A stretch of DNA of 64,000 nucleotides from Malus domestica. Lineage: Eukaryota > Streptophyta > Magnoliopsida > Rosales > Rosaceae. Numbering within the stretch: the stretch's first letter is position 1; every line of letters starts with the position of its first letter. The notes below the pieces were generated by a model that searched no databases, was not told the DNA's origin, and saw only the letters and a program-made list of their open reading frames with translations. Both the position numbers and the translations under genes were made by a program. This document shows, piece by piece, positions 10,923 to 22,749 of this stretch. The DNA lies in assembly GCF_042453785.1 (NCBI RefSeq), contig NC_091673.1, forward strand, positions 4,719,501-4,783,500, read 5' to 3'.

Positions 10923-12563
10923 TCAGAATTGTCTTACAATTTGTTTCACAGAAGTGTACGTACCCACTATACCAACAAAAGACCCTATTACCATAATCGC
11001 AACAATTACCACGAACTCGAACCCGAATCTCTGAGCAGCAACGTTAATCTTGAGGTAGAACAAGCACGGCAGCAAGACTGAGACCGTCACGCTCAGAGAT
11101 GCGCCGACTAAAGCCATTAAGTAGCTGAAAAATGGAATGGCTAATGCCACAATTACGGTGCTAATTACAATTAAGGTTCGCACGAAGATGCTAATTGTGC
11201 GACTGTTGCGAAAAGGGCGTGTATCCTCAATAGCAGCAGCAATCGGAGTGATTATAATTGCATACTTTGTGAGGGGATTAATTATAGTAATGTAAATTGC
11301 AATCCTTGAACAAATTTTTCGTACTGGAAGATTTAATGTGACTTGAGACTTCAAGTTTTGTCCGAACATCAAGTAACCTAAAACCGCCATTGATCCGTAG
11401 GTGATGGTGCTTGCAACGAAGCAGATAAGTAATACCTGCAATGATGGGGAAAATGGACATGGTCAGATCACTGCAAAAGATTTCAGGAACAAATAGAATC
11501 GGTTACAAAAATTTTAATAAAAAATCAAGTTGAAGGAGACTAAACCGACAATAAGTCATATGTGAATCACGATTTAATGCCTCTTTATAATCCTCTTAAG
11601 TATTCCTCTAGTTCTGTTTTTTATTAAAAATTTGCAACTGTTCTATCTGCGCATGTTCCCTGAATTATTTAACCGCTCTTTGAAAATACTGACCTTGGAG
11701 AATTTGCTTCTGTCCTTCATGGAATTGCACAATGTGGGAAAAACTGCATGGCCACAATAGCAGAACAGATACAAGCTCACAGCAGTAGGCAATCCTCTGA
11801 AATTCAGAAGAACATCTCCTTCATGAAACCCTACACCATCAACCGCACCAACCCAAAATACGCAGGCAACCAAAAAAAGAGAGGCGAAAACTCCTCCGGC
11901 GGAAACATACGCCAACAATCCCAGACTCTTCAGCCATGTCGTTGGCAGAATTACAAGGGCGGTGAGCAAAACAAAGCATTGTTTGCCTCCGACTTTGAGG
12001 CCTGCCATGTTAAAACCCATGCTTGGGAACAACTGGTTTAAGTTGTCACCTTCTAATATTAGAAACTCAACAGCTACCAAATACAGCTCAAGGTACATAA
12101 AAATGGAGATGGCAAGTCTTCCTTTCTGTCCATAAGCAGCTCCTCCAATGTCGGGATAACTCTTGATCCCCGGATTCCCGTCCATGCAACGTTGCAGAAG
12201 CAACCCAGTATACCAACAAAGAAGTGCCAACTGGAAAAGAAGGATTAAGCTCAGCCACCCTCCTTCAGAAAGCGCAAATGGAATCGATAGAATCCCAACT
12301 CCTGAAAAATTAAACAAGGTAATTAAGAATGTTTTGTGTGAAAGGATCAGACACACTAACCTAATCAACTGACCTAACTCATACTTATCGTAATTAAGAA
12401 AGTTAAAAATATGGTGTGACAGGGAGAAAAAAGTGACAAATTTACCTGATAACGTGTTGAGACCATTAAAACATGTTCTGAAAAATGTGGTGCCTCCACC
12501 TTTGGTTGGTTCCTGTGAGGGTAGGTTTTGGCTCTCAATTTTCTCTGCTTTAAGGCTGTCCAT
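10923..12563 (-). CDS. Vacuolar amino acid transporter, AVT1 family (AAAP)
   Basis: Multi-pass carrier of the amino acid/auxin permease family. AVT1-type members move amino acids across the vacuolar membrane by proton antiport. Three exons join in frame: 12,446-12,563, 11,694-12,301 and 10,923-11,435, giving 412 aa. This is the length of the short plant AVT1 group. The first junction recreates LSGVGILSIPFALSEGGW, the family signature at the end of the first membrane helix. Later helices include LALLCWYTGLLLQRCM, VSLYLFCYCGHAVFPTL and the C-terminal hydrophobic run before SVKQIVRQF. All introns are GT..AG. The start is the first ATG in frame, with a short polar N-terminus (MDSLKAEKIESQN). The exact substrate cannot be read from sequence. 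Exon 1 relics to the left and a duplicated promoter at 1-385 show it belonged to a tandem array. Confidence 0.93.
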
Positions 12564-12707
12564 TTTTTTGCGCTGCCCACTATAAAAACTTTGGTTCCAC
12601 TGAGGAAGAAGGGGCTATCCAGTTATATAACGCAAAAAGGTGACCAAAGCTAGCGTTGCCAGAAACGATTGAATTCCAATAACAAAATCATTTGTTCCTG
12701 GAAAAAA

Positions 12708-12738
<31 letters not shown>

Positions 12739-12904
12739 TGGTGAGGATGAGTAGATAGCCACACAAACAAACACCAATATTTAATTAAAGAGAGCATTAG
12801 GCAGCTTGTACAATCTGTGGAATTTAATTGGTGAAAATTACACGTCTATAGACTTTCAAAAGGAAGCCCACTTTACATGTCACGAACCTTGCTTTAGAAG
12901 AAAT
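12564..12904. other. 5' flank of AVT1
   Basis: Upstream region of the minus-strand transporter. It contains a short A/G-rich simple repeat of aaaag units at about 12,708-12,728. No specific promoter motif could be assigned with confidence. Confidence 0.45.
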
Positions 12905-13482
12905 TAAGCTTACTTTCCATTAGGATCCAATCTCAGAGGAGACGTATGCTCTTATTGTCATGCATTATTTGCGATGTCATCAATAACTGTTTAGAACAGT
13001 GATTGACACGTGAATATAAAACTTATTTGGCACTCCTCATTTGTTACAGTGGGAGAAGTGCCATTGTAAATTGAATTTATAGAATGCCAATAACCGTTTT
13101 CAAATCATAATTGTGTATTTTATTTTATGATAACTAATATTTTGAATATCATCACTATTTTGGTCAATATCCAATAAGTTCTCATTCTAAAACAATTACG
13201 AATAAACACATGAAAATTGCACTCCTGGTTTGGTATTTATGTGCTTTGAAAAAAGAACTGCTTCTGCTGTGAGAATAAGCTCATTTTTGCTGCTTCACGT
13301 TTTCAACTTTTTTTCACCTAAAACTGTGAAAAATAAGCTGTTTTATATATTTACCAAACATATTTTTTAGCTCAACTTTTTTTATACCCACTTTTTATAA
13401 AAATACCTCAGTACCAAACAATTACTTAAAATAGCCCAAAAAGCACTTTCCACGTTCATGGTCTTATCTTACATCACAATCA
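12905..13482. repeat. Right copy of the AVT1 5' flank
   Basis: Homologous to 1-385 over its full length except for the insertion at about 13,224-13,423 and a short indel near 13,167-13,184. It marks the promoter-side limit of the duplicated unit: sequence similarity stops after 'catggtcttatctta' and a 'catcacaat'-type phrase. Confidence 0.85.
13224..13423. mobile_element. MITE with paralogous empty site
   Basis: About 200 bp with inverted ends: 'ggtttggta' at the left, 'taccaaac' at the right. The sister copy of this flank at about 318-330 lacks it and reads straight through from 'gaaaattgcac' to 'acttaaaatagccc', so this is an insertion. The 3-bp repeat act sits on both sides. The inside is AT-rich with 'aataagct' palindromic phrases and no coding. 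Confidence 0.75.
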
Positions 13483-14565
13483 AACTGGAAACCATGTCTC
13501 TTTTTTTTTTTTTTTGTTGAGATTCTCAACAATTTGAGGAAATTTATTGATATGGATAAAAGAAGAAGTTATACCTAGTCGGGAGTGACATAAACCTTAC
13601 CATGTGCTTTTCAACACTTTTGTTTAAAGATAATTAAAACAAAAGAATATTATAAACATGATTAGTGTACATGTTTTGAGTAAATTTTAAAGCGCAAAGA
13701 AAAACATACATAACAATGGCAATTAGATAATTAGGGTTTTTTTGGTTTTTTTTTTTTTTTTTATTTTACCATTATTAAGGAGAATGAAGATGGTTCGAAA
13801 CTATTGAAATGATTTAGGAGAGAGAGTTTCAAACCGTGACATAGGTGAAAACTTAACACCCTATCACTAGGATATTGAACTACATGCAAATTAATTTTCT
13901 TTCATAAGATTGGATTGCCTTTTTTTCTTTCGGTGTTAGTAAGTGGAAGCTATTGGGCACACGGGTCTTGCACTAGAGAAAGAAACCAATTTACAATATT
14001 GGTACCTATTGATGCATGATCGGGACGTATATCTGAAATGACTCATTTAAGTGATTATTTACATTAACTAAAGATTTGAGCCTCTCTAATTTTAAATGTG
14101 AAAAACTCACATACTTTCAACCAAAAAGGGGTCGAATTTGTATATTTATACTGAAATCATCGGGAAAAAAAAAATTATGGAGAGTTTTGATACAAGTGAT
14201 CTAAGTTTTGAGATGGAGAGTTGAACTCGGGTATACAAAAAAAGCATATTCGCTCTAACTAATGTAGTTACACCTGCCTCTAAAAAATTAGTCCAATATT
14301 AGAGCCGCATAAGTTTTAGTTTTCTGATAGACAAGTGAACAACTCATTTAAATGTGTCGTTTCAAAAAGTCAGGACGTTCTTTTTTATGTTTCCCATGAT
14401 CGATCGATGCCTGGTAGTGTTGTGATAATTTACCTAGCATTATGTATGAAGAGAGTGGAAATATGACCGCATGAACAACGATAAAGGTGCTTCCATCCCA
14501 TGTATATGCTCGCTTGTATAATTGTAAGGAAGACGTTAGAGCTATGATAATAATCCATCACCATT
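13483..14565. other. Gene-free stretch with SINE-like relics
   Basis: Two T-tract-headed segments (13,500-13,600 and 13,742-13,885) look like minus-strand retroposon tails. On the minus strand the second reads 'gtagttcaatatcctagtg' followed by a degenerate B box 'ggtttgaaac', like tRNA-derived SINEs. A further tRNA-like remnant lies near 14,215-14,283 ('gagttcaactc' on the minus strand). All are too decayed to assign to families. Confidence 0.4.
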
Positions 14566-14748
14566 AATATAGAATCATGTTTCGCTAATAAAAGGAGAGC
14601 AGCAAGTGTTGCTGAAAAACCAATCATAAATGGATACGTGTCTGAATAATTAAAATTGGAACTATAATCGGACACTTATTTATTTGTGATTGGGTTTCAA
14701 CATCACTTGCTGCTATTCTTTCACAAGCGAAGCATGATTCTTTTATAT
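14566..14748. repeat. Long imperfect hairpin (79-bp arms, 24-bp loop)
   Basis: The left arm (14,566-14,644), reverse-complemented, matches the right arm (14,669-14,748) over nearly its whole length. The shared order is c(a/g)gacac, then atttatgattgg / atttgtgattgg, then cacttgctgct / tcacttgctgct, then gcgaaacatgattct / gcgaagcatgattct. The arms are separated by only about 24 bases. A transcript of either strand would fold into a long stem with a few mismatches and short bulges. It could be a young MIRNA-type locus or an inverted duplication from transposition. Expression is unknown. Confidence 0.75.
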
Positions 14749-14774
14749 ATGATCAATCCATCACCATCTCTAAG

Positions 14775-15759
14775 TAGGGCCGTCTCTGAGATTTCGGAGG
14801 TCCTGTGTGAAATTCATAAAAGATGCCTTTTTTATAAGACATCTTAAAAAAAAATTGAATAATGTATTGATGTTAAAAAGTAATATCGAAATAAACTTTG
14901 TGGTTCCTTTTATTTCAAAAAGAACCTATCAATAGCTCCTTTTTGAGACTGAGTCAATTGTTCAATTTTTCTTTTTCTTTGACGCTTTAAGTAGCCAAAT
15001 TGATATTTTCTAGTAGGTGTCATTTTTTATATCACAATAAAATTATAGTAACTATGAACAATGAAACCTGATAGTCCGCAATACGTGTGCGCCTAGTGAT
15101 TTTTTGTGACTGTTCTTCTCTTGATTTTGTCCTGAAAAGTACAAAAGAAAAAAAAATATTATAAATGAGAAAGACCCAAATCTTCAAATTCCAAGTCAAT
15201 ATACTTGAATTAGTAAATATTTTATTTTAATCGAAATCTACATCATTTTAATCAATTGAATTGTCTTCATATTCAGAAATTTCTCTTCAATTTCATGAAC
15301 TTATAAATTAGGGTTTACTAATTTGTAGGAAAAAGAACAATAAGAATAGAGAAGTAAAGTAGACTGCAGCGGTAGTGATGGGAATTCTGGAACTGTGGTG
15401 TGAATTGTGAAAGAAGAAAAATGGGAGCAGCGATGGGATTTGGACATGAGAAAAGAAAAGTAGGAAGGTGATGGGACTCAACGAATTATTGGGAATCAGC
15501 CATCAGATTTTTATATACATATTTCTTGATTGGATTAGTATTTTTATATATTATTATTTTCAGTAAAAAATTATTTTTGGAGGGCAGATGGCTTTTAGCC
15601 CCATCAAATATATATATTTTTTATTTGATTAATGTTTTTATATAATATTATTTTATATAATATTATATTCAATAAAAATTTATTTTTGGGGGCCCCCAAA
15701 ATTTTGGGACCTTATGCATTAAAACCGGTCACACCACTTAAAAGCCGACTCTGTCCCTA
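14775..15759. mobile_element. hAT-like non-autonomous element (decayed)
   Basis: It begins tagggccgtctctgag and ends gccgactctgtccctaa, with short inverted TAGGG ends and ctaag on both sides. Sub-terminal text is loosely inverted: 'ggtcctgtgtgaaattc' near the left, 'tttgggaccttatgcatt' near the right. It is AT-rich inside with no coding. The superfamily call is inference from the look of the ends. Confidence 0.4.
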
Positions 15760-16052
15760 AGTTTCATAACGAATTGGTATGAATCATGAAAATATTCTAA
15801 AAATGGAAAATCATCGATCTGAGGAAGCTAACTTCTTCCTTTGGGTTACCCAAAAAAAGGGCACACATCACGGATTCTTTAGGCATGCTTAAAGACTCTC
15901 TCTAACCTAACTGATTGCTTGGGGAAATTGTGGACATGGTTCACTGGTTCTACTTTGTAGGTCAAAAGAAATTGCATGGAATATGCATTATATTATTTTC
16001 CAACCTTTTGTAAAGAATTTGAAAGCAACGTGACAAAAAGCAAATACTTCAT

Positions 16053-16215
16053 ATGATTAAGGGGTGTGATATCCACACACCCCATTTTACTTCTCACACA
16101 CCTTTTTAATTTTCGACCGTCGGATCAGATGAATTAAAGAAGATCAACATACATAAATAATCAAGGGGTGTGTGAGAAGTAAAATGAGGTGTGTGGATAG
16201 CACACCCATGATTAA
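16053..16215. mobile_element. MITE with 8-bp target duplication (hAT type)
   Basis: The body, 16,061-16,207 (147 bp), has long inverted ends. 'ggggtgtgatatccacacac' followed by 'cccattttacttctcacac' at the left is mirrored by 'gtgtgagaagtaaaatgag' and 'gtgtggatagcacaccc' at the right. The flanks are a perfect 8-bp duplication, atgattaa (16,053-16,060 and 16,208-16,215), the size made by hAT transposases. No coding capacity. Confidence 0.88.
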
Positions 16216-17562
16216 ATATTCAGGTCTAGGCATGTTTGAAAGGAGAAATAAAAAATTGTGTCCAAATTGAAGCATATTCATTTTAATTCCTATCAAAATG
16301 GTGGGATGAGAAGATATATATTTGTATTATGTCTGACCTAGTTATATTCACATCTGGATTCTTTACGAGAAGTCTTTCAAAATGTAGTCAAAACATCGTC
16401 CATGTGATATTAGGATTCACTTAACTTATAACATGTGTATTTAATTTTTATCCATATTATAACACGAATAATAATTCACCGCGTAACATATGTTTCATGT
16501 ACATAAACGAGGCAATAAGAATAAATTGTGTAGACCGGTGAAATTGGGTAGTCGGGTTCTGATAGCCCGATGCTGGGATCTTATTGGTCTTGATGGTATG
16601 GCCCAATACACTGCTAGGCCACACTGTGATATATTCTAGCCGAACTATGGGCTCACTAATGAGCTTCGCTCTTGTAGCATTCAGCTCACCATCCTCGAGC
16701 CCCATATATATATATTTTTTAAGAAAACCTTAACGGTACGAAAGAAATTTATTGATATGAAAAAGAAAAAAAAAGTTACACTTAGTTAGAGAAGCCAAAA
16801 ATCTTATCCTTTATAAAGCAAGAAAAACAAAATACAAGAAAAGAGGGGAGGACATACACCTTACCCTTCTTGAAAAAGAAAATACAAGAAAAAGGAGCAG
16901 CTAGACCTCAAGTCCTGAAAAAAGAAAATACAAGAAAAAGAGGAAACCTATATTTTCCCTTATTGATATATCCAACGTTTAAAATTTATACGATCAATAT
17001 TTTTTGTAGAAATATATAAAAAATTAGAGAAATATATGAAAATAAGGATTGAAGTCTAAACTTCACCTCATATCACATAAACTTTTAAGTTTAAACTAAA
17101 ATCGATAGATATTGTAGATATTTTTGACACATCTGTTAAATACTAGAGAAATTCGTATATTTCGTCGTCCAAACCAATGTTTGACCTCTAAAGTTTCATT
17201 TTAAATTTTCATCATTTTCATCAAAAGCGACTAAAATCGATTCAATATATTCATTGATATTTCTACCAATTTGCATATGAATATTTATACTGATACTAAT
17301 ATTTAAAATATTAAAAGCGTCTGAATGATTTGTTGGTGAAAATATTTTGATAACTTTTAAACGCTAGAAGATTTTTTTGGTGAAATTTTTTTCTTTCGAG
17401 AAACTACGACATTCAGTAATTCAAAGAAAAGAATACACAAACATGCAAGGATAGGGTGCAAATATATATATATATATTTTGGTACGGTTGTTCTTCGGTT
17501 TAATTCGTTTGTTCCATTTGTTTTTTCGGTTTTCGGTTGTTCGATGGTATACACATAAACAA
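16216..17562. other. Gene-free AT-rich stretch
   Basis: No gene is recognised. The segment 16,735-16,960 has repeated 'aaaatacaagaaaa' phrases after 'aaatttattgatatgaaaaag', which resembles 13,540-13,570 and is probably an old retroposon tail. A (TA)n run lies near 17,462-17,478. Confidence 0.5.
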
Positions 17563-18365
17563 GGCATAATTGGATAAATGGTTCCCGTGGTCATAAGGTA
17601 TTCAGATGAAAGTCCTTGTGGTAAAAAAAAATCGGATTTAAACCCATGTGGTCACAGTTTGTTAGGATTTAAACCCTTGTGTTATAAGTCTGTTAGGATT
17701 TATACCCTTCTGTTAGGTTGGCCAAAACGGATAAATGGTCCCTGTGGTCATAAGGAATTTGGAAGATAGCCTCTGTGGTATAAAAAATTTGGATTTAAAC
17801 CCCTATGGTCTAAGTCTATTAGGATTTATGCATGAAATTAGAGGTTATATCATTCCTTCGTTAAGCTTATAGGTGAAGCAGAGTTTCTCTAAGTATCTAT
17901 CAATAAAAAATATCTTACAATAAAAAGGGGGGGGGGGGAGAGAAGATTTCAGTTTATGGTAAAAAAATTCATTCATCTCAGTTATTTCACAAGCAGAAAA
18001 AGACGAAAACAGAGAATATGTTGAATTTCAAAAAGTTAGTTTCACCAATAGGATACGAAAACTTACTTCACATTTACAATTACACAAAAAAAACTATTTA
18101 TCTCATGAGGTTCACCTCGTTATGTCGCGTCTCCTAAGAGAAACTCTGCTCCACCTGTAAGCTTAACGAAGAAATGATAGAACCTCTAATTTCAGGCATA
18201 AATCCTAATAGACTTACACCACATGGGTTTAAATCCGATTTTTTTCTACCACATGGGCTATCTTCCAAATTCCTTATGACCACGGGACCATTTATCCGAT
18301 TTGGCCAACTAGGGTTATCATCCGAATACCTTATGACCACGGGAGACTATTTATCCGATTAGGCC
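17563..18365. mobile_element. Long-TIR fold-back element (Mutator-like?)
   Basis: The left arm (17,563-17,890) and right arm (18,137-18,365) are inverted copies sharing 'ggataaatggtcccgtgg', 'cataaggaatttggaagat', 'atttaaacccatgtgg', 'gtctattaggatttatgc' and 'gcagagtttctct'. Each arm carries the head phrase twice. The right arm lacks about 100 bp of the left. The central 250 bp hold a run of G near 17,927-17,938 and no coding. The nine bases outside each end (cataaacaa and aataaataa) agree at 7 of 9, compatible with a worn 9-bp duplication as in Mutator-like elements, though both are A-rich. Confidence 0.7.
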
Positions 18366-18766
18366 AATAAATAATCTCAAAACAAAATGAAAAACGGTCC
18401 AGCGCGACAAACCGTAAAGAATGAGTCACAATTAGACAAGTGAACCGAACCGGAACGGTCGGAGGAGCGCTAAGGAGGGAGTGAGGAGGAGTCGGAACCT
18501 GCCTCTATAGGAAGAGGGAAAACCAGGAGGCCGTTCGTTTTTCCCAGATAGCAACACCTCCGACGCACACAGAGGGATCGAGAGGGCGACAGTTTGATCG
18601 CTGCCCTCTCCGTTTCCGATCAACCACCACCCCTCATTTTTGTTTTCTTTACACATTTACATTTGAATTTAATTTTTCATTGCGTTTCGATTAGAAACCC
18701 TTACTACGACATCATTGTTTTTGTCAAATTACCTGCGCAAATTGCTATGATTCTCGGTGCCTTTTC
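18366..18766 (+). promoter_or_regulatory. Apyrase 5' flank and probable 5' UTR
   Basis: GC-richer than its surroundings from about 18,440 on, leading into the pyrimidine-rich 'ccgatcaaccaccacccc' segment and then the apyrase start. It lies between the fold-back element and the coding start, so the promoter must sit within about 400 bp or use part of the element. No TATA box was pinned down. Confidence 0.4.
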
Positions 18767-21700
18767 ATGCGACGATTGAATACCCGTAAAGGGAAGCCTG
18801 CCGACGACGACGACGACAGCAATATGGATCCGGTTAAGCTCCAAATCCGACCCATCACCCGATCCAATCTCTTCTCCCGGAGTCCCAAGCACAACCCCAG
18901 ATCGAGCCTCTTAATCATCGCCTCAGTCGCCATCGCACTCGCTCTCACAGTATGCTACTTTCTAGTTTCCGCGCGAAATTCGAGAAATTTTGGTACGAAA
19001 CGGTACGGGATTGTCATCGACGGCGGGAGTACGGGAAGCCGGATCCATGTATTCGGGTGCGGAGTCGACGGCGGTAATGGCGCCTTGTTTGATTTTGGAA
19101 AGGATGGGTTGGCGTCGATGCGGGTTAATCCGGGGCTTTCGGCGTATGCAGAGGATCCGGAATCGGCAGGTGGGTCGCTGCGGGAGCTTGTGGAGTTTGG
19201 GAAGGGGAGGGTTCCGAAGGAGCACTGGGCGGAGACGGAGATTAGGCTTATGGCTACGGCGGGGCTTCGATTGCTTGACTTGGGTGTTCAGAATCGGATT
19301 CTGAATTCTTGTAGGAAGGTGCTTCGCAGTTCGGGGTTTAAGTTTCGTGACGAGTGGGCTTCCGTCATTACAGGTACTGTTAGTTGTGAATTTATGGTGA
19401 TTTTGGTATTAATTGCAATACTATTGAAGTGAAATGAATAAGCTTTGAAGCTAAATTTAGTGGCATTGTGCGAAACAAGCCGATATCGGATACTAGGAAA
19501 GATTATTTGCCATAATGTTCATTGTTAATTGTATGTTAACTTCAAGTTTGTAGTTTTTTATCTTTCGGAATTAGTCTTCAAATCGTTATTGCTGAAAATT
19601 CTAGTTGATTTAGGATCTGATGAAGGATTATATGCTTGGGTTGTTGCAAACCACGCTCTTGGTACTCTTGGTGGTGATCCAACCCAAACAACTGGGATTA
19701 TTGAACTTGGTGGAGCTTCTGCTCAGGTTAGGTTATTTCTATCTGCTACTTGGGAATTTGTGTTCTATTCGGAAATATGATTAGATATCTTCTTGCACAA
19801 GCACTAAAAAGTTTAGGCCTTTTCACTTAACAGTCCTTGATAACGTTGCACTTTAGAGAGAAACACTTCAAGTCCAATGTTTTGGAAGGATACCCTGCTG
19901 ACTTTGAATGGGTGAATGACAACAAAGGAATTTCACAACTAAGAATTAGTTAGAACATGGCAAGTGGCTAGCTGAGTTGTTTTTTTTTCCCTCCAATTAT
20001 ACTCTTGAAGTGTTTTTTCTAATTTACTAAAAAAATATCGGAGAAAAGAGTTGGAAGGAGTTATGCATGGTTCATGTGGTTGGGAATATGAGGTTCTTAT
20101 TTTTTGGTTGTCTGAGAATGTTCAGTGCAATTTTATTTTAGGTGACTTTTGTTTCAAGTGAGTCAGTGCCTCCTGAGTTCTCTCGTGCAATTAAATTTGG
20201 CAATGTCACTTACAATCTCTACAGTCACAGCTTTCTTCATTTCGGCCAGGTATTCATTTAGTTCTGTTAACTCTATTTAAAGTTGCCAATCAATTGGAAG
20301 CTTGAACTTTAATTTTCCTAAAGGTGCTACTTTATGGTTTGAAGTTTAAAAAGTAATTTGGTTTTGCAGAATGTTGCATATGATTCATTGAAAGAGGCTA
20401 TTGTTTCTGGAGACTTCGACTCAGGTTTCTTTCTGCGCTGATTATATGAATGCTTTGAACCTCAAGTTATTTGACTTACTGAATTCCAATATATTGTTGT
20501 GAGTGTGGCACCTTGAACTGATACCTCTTTAGATACATAGAGTGTCGTTGTCTGTCCTGATAGGATCTGTCTTTATTTGAATGCAATGGATTTGTGTTGG
20601 TTCACATTCGTTTGCATTGAATGCTACAATTGACAGTTCATATATTCTTAAAACAGAATATTAGACTGTTTGCTAGCATGGAGCATATTTATGCGGTTCT
20701 TACTCTCCCTTTTGCACAGTTATTTTGATTCCTTTCTTTGATCAAATGCATATTGGCCATACTTCTTAAAGTTTCACACTTAGAATATGATATTTTTTTT
20801 TCTGAGTTTCTTCATCCTTTTCTCATTAATGCAGCTGCTAAGTCACTTCAGGAAAGAATGTCAATAGATCCTTGCACTCCTAAAGGCTACTCATATAAGA
20901 TGCAGTCTTTGGAGCTTCCTCCACGTTCTTCGGTTGGGAAGAACAGACATTTATCTGCTCTACAATCAAGGGGTAACTTCTCTGAGTGCAGATCTGCTGC
21001 AAAAATTATGCTGCAGAAAGGAAAAGGTTTAGATACTCTTCTTCAATCTTTAGTGTATTATTACATTTGCGTGACACGTTACCTTCTTTTAACACTGATT
21101 ATCTCTTTACTTGGGATCAGAGAAATGCTCGTATCAACATTGCGATATAGGATCAACTTTCATTCCTAAGCTTCGGGGAAAGTTTTTGGCTACAGAAAAC
21201 TTTTTCTATACATCTAAGGTTTTTTTCTTCTCGGTACTTTATTTTTCATCAGTTTCTTCTTATTACTGCTTTTACCATCAATTTTAGTGTTAAGCAAGTA
21301 AAAATTATACCTTTTCAGATTTGAAAAAAAGATATTATTCTTCATTGCAGTTAACGGTGTTTCTTACACTCCTTTTTCTTTTTTGTCAATACTTGCTTAG
21401 TTCTTTGGTTTGTCCCCAAAAGGATTTCTTTCAAATTTGATGATGGCTGGACAACAATTTTGTGGAGAAGATTGGTCAAAGATAAAGAAGAGATACCCGA
21501 CAGTTGATGAAGAAGCTTTGCTGCACTATTGCTTCTCTTCAGCATATGCGGTAGCCCTACTTCATGATAGTCTTGGAATTGCTTTGGATGATGAAAGGTA
21601 TTACTCATTTTACTTCAGAATTGTATATTAATATGATGACATACTTATACATTTGAACTTGAGCACACGAATGCGAATCTGTATCTTATTGTTTGTCACT

Positions 21701-21990
21701 ATTTTTTTTTAATTACCAGGATCGGGTTTGCAAATCAGGTGGGAAGTATTCCACTCGATTGGGCACTGGGAGCTTTCATCTTGCAAAGTACATCTGATTT
21801 GGATGTAGGGCACTCTGATCGGCTTACCGCCATAATTGATGATGGATCTCCCACATTGCTATCAGTAATTTTTATCTTTTCAATATTAATGTTTACAGTG
21901 TGGTCACTGTCAAAGTGGAGGAAGCCACAGCTGAAGACAATTTACGATCTGGAGAAAGGGCGGTATATAGTCACTCGTGTTAGTAGATGA
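18767..21990 (+). CDS. APY6-like: Apyrase, GDA1/CD39 family (APY6/APY7 type)
   Basis: Membrane-anchored nucleoside tri-/diphosphatase that removes terminal phosphates from NTPs and NDPs, expected in the secretory pathway or at the cell surface. Eight exons join in frame to 546 aa: 18,767-19,373, 19,614-19,726, 20,142-20,249, 20,370-20,424, 20,835-21,026, 21,121-21,218, 21,401-21,597 and 21,720-21,990. The apyrase conserved regions are in order: IDGGSTGSRIHVF (about residue 84), LMATAGLRLL, the YAWVVAN stretch after the first splice, IELGGASAQV (at the exon 2/3 border) and DWALGAF. There is a membrane helix near the N-terminus (about 47-67) and another near the C-terminus (about 503-521), then a basic tail ending KTIYDLEKGRYIVTR. 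Two helices and this tail are typical of the APY6/7 branch rather than secreted apyrases. No disabling change was seen. Confidence 0.94.
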
Positions 21991-22749
21991 TGATAGCGCC
22001 TTGTAGAGGAGTGCACACTTGCAATGTAGATTCGGATTGAAAGAGTGGTGCGATATGCTAAACCCAATTCACTTGAGCAGCCTCGGCTTCTTGCCCAAGG
22101 CCACCCTCTCGAGGTCACCAACCAGAAGTGAGATTGTACAGTGCGGGTATCTATCTGCACAGAATTTAGAGGTAACTTACTTGCGCCATAGCTACGCTTA
22201 GATCCCCATTTTGTATTCAGAGGAAGCCCGATACCTCTTATTTACTATATCATATGAGCTCACATTGGCTCCCAAATGCAATAAAGAAGGTTAGGATAAA
22301 AAGAACAGGGGCATGCTGGTATTGGAGAGAGATGTCGAAAGCTGTATTGTTGTATGATAATGTGGTAATGCACGTGATTTGTTCGTCACAATTGTTATTC
22401 TTGTTACTGAAGCGCGAGCTTATTTCATTGCATCAGGGTTTCTACTTTTCATGTGCTTCGTGTTATTCAATTGTCTCGTTTGGATTAACGAAAGAATTAC
22501 CAGCTCTCTCGACTGTTTGTAGCGAGTGAAAGCCTCTGGGAACGTATATGTTCACTGAAAATTGTAGTTGTTGATGTCATGAGATCCATTTGAAGACTGA
22601 GGTTATGGTTTTTCAGAATTTCAAATTTTGGGGAAATGAACTTTCTCATTTTCACTCGAAAACTAAGAAACCACGTAGAGCATGACCATGTTAAATGTCC
22701 GGCCCTTAAAGAGAAGCGTCAATAGACCAAAAGCTAAGAGTTGCGTCCC
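21991..22749 (+). other. Apyrase 3' UTR and downstream spacer
   Basis: The first 500 bp or so follow the apyrase stop and are likely 3' UTR. No separate gene is seen. The sequence is mixed in composition up to the MITE at 22,753. Confidence 0.45.

Noticed and set aside
14430-14675. 81-codon minus-strand frame
   Set aside because: It overlaps the left arm of the hairpin and has no recognisable domain. The open frame is a by-product.
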